Assembly: GCF_049615385.1 (NCBI RefSeq) | Contig: NZ_JBMZFL010000002.1 | Length of the DNA: 64,000 nucleotides | DNA from: Aequoribacter sp049615385 | GTDB lineage: Bacteria; Pseudomonadota; Gammaproteobacteria; Pseudomonadales; Halieaceae | Strand: one strand, 5' to 3' | In this document: in pieces, positions 52,501 to 59,283 of the stretch | How positions within the stretch are numbered: position 1 is the stretch's first letter | Layout of the letters: each line of letters starts with the position of its first letter | Position numbers and translations under genes: made by a program | The notes under the pieces: model-generated | What the model was told of the DNA's origin: nothing | What the model saw: only the letters and a program-made list of their open reading frames with translations | The model's database searches: none

Positions 52501-53177
52501 CGCTCACCAATAGCAAGCGCTCGTCCCTGCCCGTCGCCTATGACCTGAACCTCAATGTGGCGAGCACAGGCGATAAACTTTTCGATGAAAACGCCATCAT
52601 TGGAAAAATTATTTTGCCCTAAGCGGCGCACGCTGGCGTAGGCCTGCTCAAGCTCAACTTGAGATTGACACACTTGCATGCCAATACCGCCACCGCCTGC
52701 TGTGCTCTTAAGCATCACGGGATAGCCAATACGCTCAGCTTCGACTCTGGCATCATCCAGATTAGTCAATAAATCGGTCCCGGGTAACAGCGGAACATCT
52801 GCAGCCAAGGCCAGGGCCCGGGCACGATGTTTTAAACCGAATTCAATTATCTGTTCAGGGCGCGGCCCCAAAAACACGAAACCTTGCGCCTCACACGCTT
52901 GAGCGAAGTCTGCATTTTCGCTTAAAAAGCCATAGCCAGGGTGAATAGCTTGTGCATCCGTTGCTTGGGCGATCGCCAAAATTTTATCTACTGCTAAATA
53001 CGTGTCAGCCGCGGGGCCTTCACCTAAACTGAAGGCGCGATCGGCTTGCTGGACATGCAGACTATCGCGATCGGATTCAGCGTAGACAGCGACCGACTCG
53101 ATGCCTAAGCGACGTAACGATCGAATAATACGAGTGGCAATCGCCCCACGATTGGCGATTAATACACGTGAAAACAT
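49572..53177 (-). CDS. Guanidine carboxylase (urea-carboxylase family)
   Basis: A 1201-residue biotin enzyme. Order: biotin carboxylase (1-450, ATP-grasp with GGGIGMQV), KipA-like and KipI-like carboxyltransferase halves (about 460-1010) and a C-terminal biotin domain with LESMKMEIP, where the lysine is biotinylated. The family was long annotated as urea carboxylase. Members in operons with two DUF1989 proteins and a guanidine-I riboswitch have been shown to carboxylate guanidine. That context is complete here, so guanidine is the preferred substrate. Urea activity is not excluded from sequence alone. Confidence 0.9.
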   Translation of the reverse strand: MFSRVLIANRGAIATRIIRSLRRLGIESVAVYAESDRDSLHVQQADRAFSLGEGPAADTYLAVDKILAIAQATDAQAIHPGYGFLSENADFAQACEAQGFVFLGPRPEQIIEFGLKHRARALALAADVPLLPGTDLLTNLDDARVEAERIGYPVMLKSTAGGGGIGMQVCQSQVELEQAYASVRRLGQNNFSNDGVFIEKFIACARHIEVQVIGDGQGRALAIGERDCSAQRRNQKVIEECPAPNLSDDVRANLHSTAANLLASVSYRNAGTVEFIFDADTEQFYFLEVNTRLQVEHGVTEEVFKVDLVEWMLKVGAGEHAFFDSFDAKPQGHAVQVRVYAEDPYKDFAPAPGLLTAVEWTDEPNVRIDHWVSAGLEISPYFDPMIAKVIVHRPSRTEALEAMASALRQSHLYGTQTNLQYLEMLMQDPVVTAGTITTRYLNDVQWQPRRLDVISGGTQTTIQDARGRRGYWHVGVPPSGAFDNYTFRLLNRVLGNDIDAAGFEVAVQGPSFKVSCDTTIAWGGATTEFTCNGELIPPYEVFEVEAGSVLEMGALASTGARAYIAFGGGLNCPEYLGSRSTFTLGQFGGHNGRALRAGDVLALPPNNPNCAHQTAPVELRPVLSSAWTLRVIYGPHGAPDFLTESDIDTFFDATWEVHYNSSRTGVRLIGPKPEWARTDGGEAGLHPSNLHDNAYAFGSIDFTGDMPVILGPDGPSLGGFVCPATVITADLWKLGQLRAGDRVRFEPVSIEAAVAIEAAQHRALSELEPRPVRLPNYTRPLSPVINRLPAAEFGDEIVFRPAGDHFLLIEYGDLELDIRLRFRAHALMRYLQETKVEGLRELTPGIRSLQIHYDSQTISLQSVIDTVVAAERVLASQLDSLEVPSRVVHLPLSWNDEACQQAIDKYMQSVRANAPWCPSNLEFIRRINGLKDIEAVKSVVFDASYLVLGLGDVYLGAPVATPVDPRHRLVTTKYNPARTWTAENSVGIGGSYLCVYGMEGPGGYQFVGRTLQMWNRYQQTAQFQQPWLLRFFDQIRFYEVGHDELMQMRRDFPTGQHAIRIEETRFSLADYQAFVDSQEESIQAFKLQREQAFVDELARWHRDGQFHFEVEEAPELTQSENWPQGAILVDSPVSGSVWQHSVAEGDTVVPGQTLVVLESMKMEIPVVATRAGRVYRLPLGAGARITAGQTLCVLKETSNEA

Positions 53178-53239
53178 AACTCTCCTTGCGGGCCGTCCCG
53201 AACGCTTCTACACCTGTGGTCGTCCAAAGGTGGCGTGAC

Positions 53240-53881
53240 TTATTCTTCCCACATCAGCACATCAATCGGTGTGGGGTTATATCCATTGCAGGGGTTATTT
53301 AATTGTGGGCAATTCGAAATCAGCATCAGAACATCCCGCTCTGCGCGCAACTCGACGTACTTACCGGGGGCCGAAATGCCGTCCTCAAAGGTCAAACCAC
53401 CTTCAATGGTAATGGGCACATTCATAAAGAAATTGATGTTGTGACCGATATCCGCTTTGGTTAAGCCACACTCTGGTTTTTCTGCTATGGCCAACATCCA
53501 GCTATCGCGACAGCTGTGCATGCAACGCTTCTCTAGATCGTAACGCACGGTGTTACTCTCACTAGCGCAGGCACCGCCCAACGTATCGTGACGACCACAG
53601 GTATCGGCCACAATCGTTAACAGCGGTTTGTTGGCGGTAGAACGCAACACTGAACCTGCTGTCAGGTAGACGTTGCCTTGTTCTCGAATGGTGTCAGTTA
53701 CGCTGTAGCGCTCGGTCGGACTCGAGGCGTCAAAAAAGAGCGTGTCAGCCGCCTGATTACCCTCGAGGTCAAGCAATCGAACCACATGCCCCTTAGGAAT
53801 GCGTTCGAGGTAGTAGTCACCCGAGTCGACACGATCAATGCGATAAGCAGACGCTGATGTTCTCGAACTTCCAACAATCAT
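53240..53881 (-). CDS. DUF1989 protein, carboxyguanidine deiminase subunit
   Basis: A 213-residue DUF1989 (urea carboxylase-associated) protein. Paired DUF1989 proteins form carboxyguanidine deiminase, which turns carboxyguanidine into allophanate and ammonia. Conserved features include GHVVRLLDLEGNQAADTLFF and a cysteine-containing CGGA-type segment. It starts 3 bases after the second DUF1989 gene, forming a tight pair. Which one matches CgdA or CgdB is not decided here. Confidence 0.88.
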   Translation of the reverse strand: MIVGSSRTSASAYRIDRVDSGDYYLERIPKGHVVRLLDLEGNQAADTLFFDASSPTERYSVTDTIREQGNVYLTAGSVLRSTANKPLLTIVADTCGRHDTLGGACASESNTVRYDLEKRCMHSCRDSWMLAIAEKPECGLTKADIGHNINFFMNVPITIEGGLTFEDGISAPGKYVELRAERDVLMLISNCPQLNNPCNGYNPTPIDVLMWEE

Positions 53882-53884
53882 GGT

Positions 53885-54601
53885 TTACTCCTTCGCTCCT
53901 AGGTAATACAAGGCGTTATTCATAAAACCTCGTTGATTTTCCGGGCACAGATTTAAGCACTCGTCGTCATCGCCTGCAGGCTTCGCTAAAGTTAGGCTGA
54001 TCTCGACTTGACCTGTCGGATACGAGGCACAGCTGTCTAAAGGGTGAGGGCAGGTATGCAAAATCACCAGGGTGTCCATTTCAAAGCGCAAGGTCAGGCT
54101 CTTGCCCTCGGTTTGGGCTGGGGTGCGCAAACTCATATTGCCCTCAGCATCGGTCACGACAGAGCTAAACCAGTTGATGTTGGCGGGTAGGGCATTGGCG
54201 GTAAGCCCATATTTTTCAAGCTCGACAAGAAAGGCGTCATACCCGTTCTGATGCCAGTCGTTGCGGTCAGTCTGATAGTTCCGCGCACCAAACATTTGCT
54301 CTATGTGGCTCGCGTGGGTATTACCGCAGACGGTATCGTGCCATTGCACGTCATCGTGCGTAATCGACGCAAAAATCCGCCCCATATCCGAGTACAGGCA
54401 GTTGCCTTGCGCCAACTTAAAGGTATGTTGCGCCTTCAAAGTATCGGGGGCGTTGTATCGTTCGTACAGGTTCTCGGGATTGTAAAACACCATCCCCACG
54501 TTCGAACCGCCACTCAGGTCCGTCAGCGTCATTTGGACGCCACGGCGCACTTTTAACGACCAATGCTTGCCTGCGTCGAGCTTGGTCACATAATTATCCA
54601 T
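53885..54601 (-). CDS. DUF1989 protein, second carboxyguanidine deiminase subunit
   Basis: A 238-residue DUF1989 protein with the sister pattern GVQMTLTDLSGGSNVGMVFY and SDMGRIFASITHDDVQWHDTVCG (given in part). It is paired with the 213-residue protein downstream and follows the transporter ATPase after 19 bases. Together they are the heteromeric deiminase of the guanidine pathway. Confidence 0.88.
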   Translation of the reverse strand: MDNYVTKLDAGKHWSLKVRRGVQMTLTDLSGGSNVGMVFYNPENLYERYNAPDTLKAQHTFKLAQGNCLYSDMGRIFASITHDDVQWHDTVCGNTHASHIEQMFGARNYQTDRNDWHQNGYDAFLVELEKYGLTANALPANINWFSSVVTDAEGNMSLRTPAQTEGKSLTLRFEMDTLVILHTCPHPLDSCASYPTGQVEISLTLAKPAGDDDECLNLCPENQRGFMNNALYYLGAKE

Positions 54602-54620
54602 GATCTAATCCTTTACTCTG

Positions 54621-55388
54621 TTACTCTGTTCGTTGATCTATCTGAGCTAGAGTCTTCTCGTAATCGTCTTCGCTGGTCGTAGCCAAATTAAGGTCGTAGG
54701 TCACCGAGGCACCGTAAGCTTGAGGTGCATGAGGATCATGCCGGCGCTTATCAAAAACCCAGAGCCGGGTCCCCAACGAGAAGCCTTCTTTCAGATCGTG
54801 CGTCACCATAAATACCGTTAACCCAAACGAAGCCCAAAGATTTTTGAGCAGTACATGCATATCATTGCGAATGCCGGGATCAAGGGCCCCAAAGGGTTCA
54901 TCGAGCAGTAGAATTCGTGGTTTAGCAATCAGCGCTTGGGCGATTGCTAAACGTTGACGCATGCCACCCGAGAGGGCTTGAGGGTACTGATCGGCCGAGG
55001 CCGTTAGACCTACGCGCTCAAGCATTTCGAAAGCCGCCTGATTAGCCTCGCGCTTGGCGCGACCGAATAAGCGCCCTGTGATACCCGATTGTGCCAAGGC
55101 TGGCGCGGCCATGACATTCTGCAATACAGTCATGTGCGGAAACACCGAGTACTGCTGAAAAACAATGCCTCGATCTGGGCCAGGTTCGGCTGCAATCGGC
55201 TCCCCATCCAAGCGTATTTCACCCTGCGTCGCCGATTGGGTACCCAACAGTAAATTTAGAAAAGTGCTCTTGCCGCAACCCGACGCCCCTACCATGGTCA
55301 CGAACTCGCCTTCCTTGACCGACAAGGACAGATCTTCCAGTACGGTATTATCGCCGTAGCGTTTCCAAACTTTTTCGACCTCAATCAT
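54621..55388 (-). CDS. ABC transporter ATPase of the guanidine operon
   Basis: 255 residues from the ATG at 55388, chosen over a frame 12 codons longer because GGGAG lies just upstream and it overlaps the permease stop by 4 bases. Walker A GASGCGKST, signature LSGGMRQRLAIAQ, Walker B ILLLDEPFGALD. Part of a NitT/TauT-type importer repeatedly found with guanidine carboxylase genes. Confidence 0.9.
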   Translation of the reverse strand: MIEVEKVWKRYGDNTVLEDLSLSVKEGEFVTMVGASGCGKSTFLNLLLGTQSATQGEIRLDGEPIAAEPGPDRGIVFQQYSVFPHMTVLQNVMAAPALAQSGITGRLFGRAKREANQAAFEMLERVGLTASADQYPQALSGGMRQRLAIAQALIAKPRILLLDEPFGALDPGIRNDMHVLLKNLWASFGLTVFMVTHDLKEGFSLGTRLWVFDKRRHDPHAPQAYGASVTYDLNLATTSEDDYEKTLAQIDQRTE

Positions 55389-56209
55389 CGATCGTCTCCC
55401 GCTAAGCGATCCCATGGAAAACACAGGTAATTAATTCGCGCCAAAATCCAGTCAAAGGTAAAGGCCAGCAGGGTAATCCAAGCGACGTAGGGCAGAATTA
55501 CATCCATGGCCATATAACGTCGCACCAGAAAGATTCGGTAGCCAAGGCCGTCGGTAGACGCAATTGCCTCAGCGGCAATTAAGAACAACCACGCGGCGCC
55601 TAGAGAAAGCCGCACGGCATCAATTAAGCGGGGCATAATCTGAGGAAGAATCACGCGCAGAATAATTTGCGCGGTATTCGCGCCCAAGGTCTGGGCTTTT
55701 ATTAATTGCTCTGATGGTATTTCTTGTGTGCGCCGCTGAATATCACGGGCAATAAAAGGCATAACACCGATGGCAATTAATACCACTTTTGACAACTCAC
55801 CCAACCCCAGGACAATGAAAAGGATGGGCAAAACCGCCAAGGGTGGAATTAAAGAAACGATGGTTAACAAAGGGTTTAGGGTAGATCCCACCGAGGGTAG
55901 GGTGCCAGTGAGCACACCTAAAATTAACCCCGTCAATGCCGCGATACCCACACCCAAGCCCAAGCGAATCAAGCTACTCTGAGTGTCGACCCAGAACAAA
56001 TACTCGCCGGTGCGTTTGCTCGGCTCAAAGGCCATGCGTTTGATTGCGTCACCAAACTGCTCGAAGCTTGGCAGCAACTTATCCGCCTCGTTTTCAGCGA
56101 GTCGCGCTTCGGATCCGGCCATATAAAGTAACAGCAGCATGATCAGAGGCACTAAACCGAGCATGACACTGAGTGCTCGCGAGGGCCGCCTGTTAATCCA
56201 TCGTTTCAT
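55385..56209 (-). CDS. ABC transporter permease of the guanidine operon
   Basis: A 274-residue SsuC/TauC-type permease with about six membrane segments and the coupling loop QTLGANTAQIILRVILPQIM. Second gene of the operon after the binding protein; overlaps the ATPase start by 4 bases. Confidence 0.9.
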   Translation of the reverse strand: MKRWINRRPSRALSVMLGLVPLIMLLLLYMAGSEARLAENEADKLLPSFEQFGDAIKRMAFEPSKRTGEYLFWVDTQSSLIRLGLGVGIAALTGLILGVLTGTLPSVGSTLNPLLTIVSLIPPLAVLPILFIVLGLGELSKVVLIAIGVMPFIARDIQRRTQEIPSEQLIKAQTLGANTAQIILRVILPQIMPRLIDAVRLSLGAAWLFLIAAEAIASTDGLGYRIFLVRRYMAMDVILPYVAWITLLAFTFDWILARINYLCFPWDRLAGDDR

Positions 56210-56246
56210 AATGATCCTTAAAACTTAAGAGTCCGAGGGGCGAGCT

Positions 56247-57287
56247 TTACAGCTCGCCATCCGCCGCCATCTTCATGTAGGTAGGATCAAAGCGTAGCTT
56301 CACGTTGGTCGTAGAACCGTAGGTGCCCGCCGGAGTTTCAATACCGATAAATCCGGCATCAGGTGCGCCTTCGCCCAGCAAACCGTGATCAAACGAGAAC
56401 TCAGCCACTTTTTTCATGGTGTCATAAACGACTTGGCTTTCAGTCAACGCGAGCGCTTCTGCTGGAGTATAGAACATCTGAGTGCTAGCTAGCTGCGCAT
56501 CGTAACCGGCCAAATCCGTACCCGAGGCTTCACCTAGGAAAGTTCGCACCGCTGCGCCTTCGGGCGTTTGTGCCGACATTAACGCCATCGTTTCATACCA
56601 GGCGCCAACCAACGCTTTGCCCAAATTGGGGTTCTCGGCCAGCGTTTCGGTATTGATCACCAACATATCAATGATTTCGCCTGGCGTCGCAGCAGAATCA
56701 AATACAATGTGGCTATCGGGCATTGCGGCGATTTCAGAGACTAGCGGATTCCAAGTCACCACAGCACTCACATCATCGGTAGTGTATACCGCCACCATAT
56801 CGGCGTCGGACGTGTTAATGACCTGAACATCGCGCTCAGACAAACCCACCGACTCCAGCGCACGCGCCAGTAAATAGTGCGAAACACTCAGTTCCACTAA
56901 GTTAACCGACTGCCCCTTGATGGCGGCAAGGTCCTTTTCACCTTTCAGGATGATCGCGTCGTTGCCATTCGAATAATCGCCCACGATCAGCGCCGTGCTA
57001 TCCACGCCGCCAGCGGCGGGAATTGTCAGCGCATCCATGTTCGTCATGGTGCAGGCATCAAACTGGCCCGCCGTGTATTGGTTAATTGATTCGACGTAAT
57101 CATTGATCTGAACTACGTCGATCTCGATATCGTATTTTTTTGCCCATTTATCAACAATGCCTTGTTGGTCGGCGTAGGCCCAAGGCATCCATCCAACATA
57201 GATTGACCAGCAGATTTGGAAAGAATCGCGCGCCATGGCTGACGGCGACAAGACTAAAGTTAGCGCAAGAGCTAATAAACGTTTCAT
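56247..57287 (-). CDS. Substrate-binding protein of the guanidine-operon importer
   Basis: 346 residues from the ATG at 57287, with a signal peptide (MKRLLALALTLVLSPSAMA) and AGAGGGGA just upstream. A longer frame exists but runs through the riboswitch, so it is rejected. The NMT1-like fold has WVGWMPWAYADQQGIV. It captures the ligand, presumably guanidine or a guanidino compound, for the importer. First gene after the riboswitch. Confidence 0.9.
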   Translation of the reverse strand: MKRLLALALTLVLSPSAMARDSFQICWSIYVGWMPWAYADQQGIVDKWAKKYDIEIDVVQINDYVESINQYTAGQFDACTMTNMDALTIPAAGGVDSTALIVGDYSNGNDAIILKGEKDLAAIKGQSVNLVELSVSHYLLARALESVGLSERDVQVINTSDADMVAVYTTDDVSAVVTWNPLVSEIAAMPDSHIVFDSAATPGEIIDMLVINTETLAENPNLGKALVGAWYETMALMSAQTPEGAAVRTFLGEASGTDLAGYDAQLASTQMFYTPAEALALTESQVVYDTMKKVAEFSFDHGLLGEGAPDAGFIGIETPAGTYGSTTNVKLRFDPTYMKMAADGEL

Positions 57288-57341
57288 AACATCCCCTCTG
57301 AGTTGAGTACACGGAATACGCTCGGTAAAAACCTTCGCAAA

Positions 57342-57432
57342 ATCTCCCGGGCTTTTATCCCGCCGTGTAACCTCTAAGAGGTCGAGTGCTCTCGGACCAG
57401 ACACTGCTAAGCAGCCGGAACCCTAGCGCTCT
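57342..57432 (-). ncRNA. ykkC / guanidine-I riboswitch
   Basis: The minus strand carries the landmark conserved segments in order: GCTAGGGTTCCGGC, then TGGTCCGAGAGC, then ACACGGCGGGATAAAAGCCC followed by GGGAGA. These match the guanidine-I (ykkC subtype 1) consensus. It lies 55-145 bases upstream of the binding-protein start, in the leader of the operon for guanidine import and breakdown. It should switch expression on when guanidine binds. Confidence 0.93.
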
Positions 57433-57481
57433 ATTAACAAACTGTTCTGCGGCTTTCACCAAGTGCACGCACTCATTGGTA

Positions 57482-57499
57482 ACGCAGGATCGGTGCCAA
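57482..57499 (-). promoter_or_regulatory. Sigma-54 promoter of the guanidine operon
   Basis: TTGGCACCGATCCTGCGT (minus strand) has GG and GC exactly 10 bases apart, matching the -24/-12 pattern TGGCAC-N5-TTGC well. The predicted start near 57472 would place the whole riboswitch in the leader. Confidence 0.65.
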
Positions 57500-57573
57500 T
57501 TTTGTATTAGTGATAAAAATCAATTGGTTAGGAAATATCTTCAGATATGTGACTGCGATATCAAACCATGAAT

Positions 57574-57621
57574 GCACCAATATAAACAGAGCCGAGCATG
57601 AGTTCTGCTCTATATTGGTGC
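57574..57621. promoter_or_regulatory. Inverted repeat with an NtrC-like box
   Basis: Perfect 11-base arms GCACCAATATA (57574-57584) and TATATTGGTGC (57611-57621). Within it GCTC-N7-GTGC (57607-57621) is one base off an NtrC site. It lies about 100-150 bases upstream of the predicted sigma-54 start, a normal enhancer position. Confidence 0.5.
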
Positions 57622-57670
57622 GCGAGGTGATAGCAACGACATCGCCTGTGTAAGCTCAAATGAGAGGCAC

Positions 57671-57694
57671 AAAAAAGGGGCCCGAAGCCCCTTT
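57671..57694 (-). terminator. Rho-independent terminator of the glucan operon
   Basis: On the minus strand AAAGGGGC-TTCG-GGCCCCTTTTTT: a stable stem, a TTCG tetraloop and a T-run, 16 bases after the stop of the sodium:solute symporter gene. Confidence 0.85.
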
Positions 57695-57709
57695 GAGAAT
57701 ATGACTAGA

Positions 57710-59266
57710 TCACCACCATGTGGCGTATAAGGCGGCTAAGATCAGCGTGACTGCAAATGCAGAAATATTAAAGCCTGCTGTCGTCGCAAATTGGATTTCA
57801 TCCAAATGAATGGCGCCTTCTTGCTCGCGATTCTGCAGCATCGACACGACAACGGCCAAGCCGGTGGCGATCAAGAAAACGAGGCCTACGCGGTCAATGA
57901 AAGGCAATTCCGGCCACAACATTTTGAAGGCAAAGGACAAGACAACCGAACCAATTGCAGCCGCTAAAGCGCCGGCAGCTGTGGTTTTCTTCCAGAACAT
58001 ACCCAACAAGAAAATCACCACGATACCGGGCGTAAAGAAGCCCGTAAATTCTTGGATGTACTGGAAGGCCTGATCAAATTTACCCAACAGAGGCTCCGCT
58101 GCGATCATCGCCAAGATCATGGCAATAACCGCTACCGTTCGACCTACAACGACTGGGTCTCCTTGCTTATCAGCTGGACGAATTGAGGGCATTAAATCCA
58201 TCGTAAACAGCGTCGATATGCTGTTTGTCATAGACGCCAAAGAAGAGACGATAGCCGCCAGCAAAGCGGCAAACACTAGGCCTTTAAGACCAGAAGGTAG
58301 CAGCGTCATTGCCTGAGGATAGGCCTGATCAGGCGAACTCAGGTTGCTGTCTAGCGCAAACAGAGCAATACCTGGCAAGACCACAATCACGGGCATAAGC
58401 AGTTTCAAGAAGGCGGCAAAAGCAATACCTTTTTGTGCTTCCTGAACACTTTTCGCCGCCAATGCACGCTGGATGATGTATTGGTTAAAGCCCCAATACG
58501 AGATATTCATAATCCACATGCCACCGACCAGAACCGACAAACCTGGCAGGGCCATGTAATGCTCATTGTCAGGCGTGAATATCATATCGAATTTTTCAGG
58601 CGCCACTCGGGTCAACTCGACAAATCCAGCAACCACACCTTCGCCACCGGAGACTTTATCCAGCATCAAGGCCACGATGATCAGACCACCCAACACCAAT
58701 AACACAACCTGAATGATATCAGTAAAAGCGACCGCCTTTAGGCCGCCATACAAAGAATAGGCTAACGCGAATACACCCAGAACGATCAGGGCGGTTTGCA
58801 CCGGCACACCAGCGACCGTATTTAGAGCCAACGAACCCAACCACAACACCGCAGTTAAGTTCACAAACACGTACACCGCCAACCAGAAAATAGCTAAGAC
58901 AATGCGCACTCGATGATCATAGCGCTGCTCTAGGAACTGCGGCATGGTGTAAATGCCGTGCTTCAAGAAAATAGGCAGTAAAAATTTACCCACCAAGATC
59001 AAGGTGATTGCGGCCATCCATTCGTACGAGGCGATCGCCAAACCCATGGCGTAACCCGAGCCCGACATACCAATGATTTGCTCGGCCGAAATATTGGCAG
59101 CGATCAAGGATGCACCGATAGCCCACCACGGCAGGGACTTCCCCGCTAAAAAGTAATCTTTGGCGTCTTTGTGGTGACCCGCTTCCTCGCGCGACACCCA
59201 CTGAGCAAGCACAAACAAGCCCAGTGCGTAAGCCACAACAATCGAAATATCCAGTGTAGATAACAT
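57710..59266 (-). CDS. Sodium:solute symporter, sugar-transporter type
   Basis: A 518-residue SSS-family symporter with about 14 membrane segments, resembling SglT-like sodium:glucose/galactose carriers (SAEQIIGMSGSGYAMG and WNFNQYII-type WGFNQYIIQRAL). In an operon with GH3 and GH16 enzymes it probably imports glucose released from beta-glucan. It is 17 bases downstream of the GH3 gene. Confidence 0.88.
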   Translation of the reverse strand: MLSTLDISIVVAYALGLFVLAQWVSREEAGHHKDAKDYFLAGKSLPWWAIGASLIAANISAEQIIGMSGSGYAMGLAIASYEWMAAITLILVGKFLLPIFLKHGIYTMPQFLEQRYDHRVRIVLAIFWLAVYVFVNLTAVLWLGSLALNTVAGVPVQTALIVLGVFALAYSLYGGLKAVAFTDIIQVVLLVLGGLIIVALMLDKVSGGEGVVAGFVELTRVAPEKFDMIFTPDNEHYMALPGLSVLVGGMWIMNISYWGFNQYIIQRALAAKSVQEAQKGIAFAAFLKLLMPVIVVLPGIALFALDSNLSSPDQAYPQAMTLLPSGLKGLVFAALLAAIVSSLASMTNSISTLFTMDLMPSIRPADKQGDPVVVGRTVAVIAMILAMIAAEPLLGKFDQAFQYIQEFTGFFTPGIVVIFLLGMFWKKTTAAGALAAAIGSVVLSFAFKMLWPELPFIDRVGLVFLIATGLAVVVSMLQNREQEGAIHLDEIQFATTAGFNISAFAVTLILAALYATWW

Positions 59267-59283
59267 AGCGTTTCCTTATTTTA

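Noticed and set aside
49572..53177. Plain urea carboxylase
   Set aside because: Two DUF1989 genes and a guanidine-I riboswitch point to guanidine as substrate; a urea role is left open but not preferred.
57288..57404. Longer start for the guanidine-operon binding protein
   Set aside because: The extension runs through the riboswitch and precedes a perfect signal peptide.
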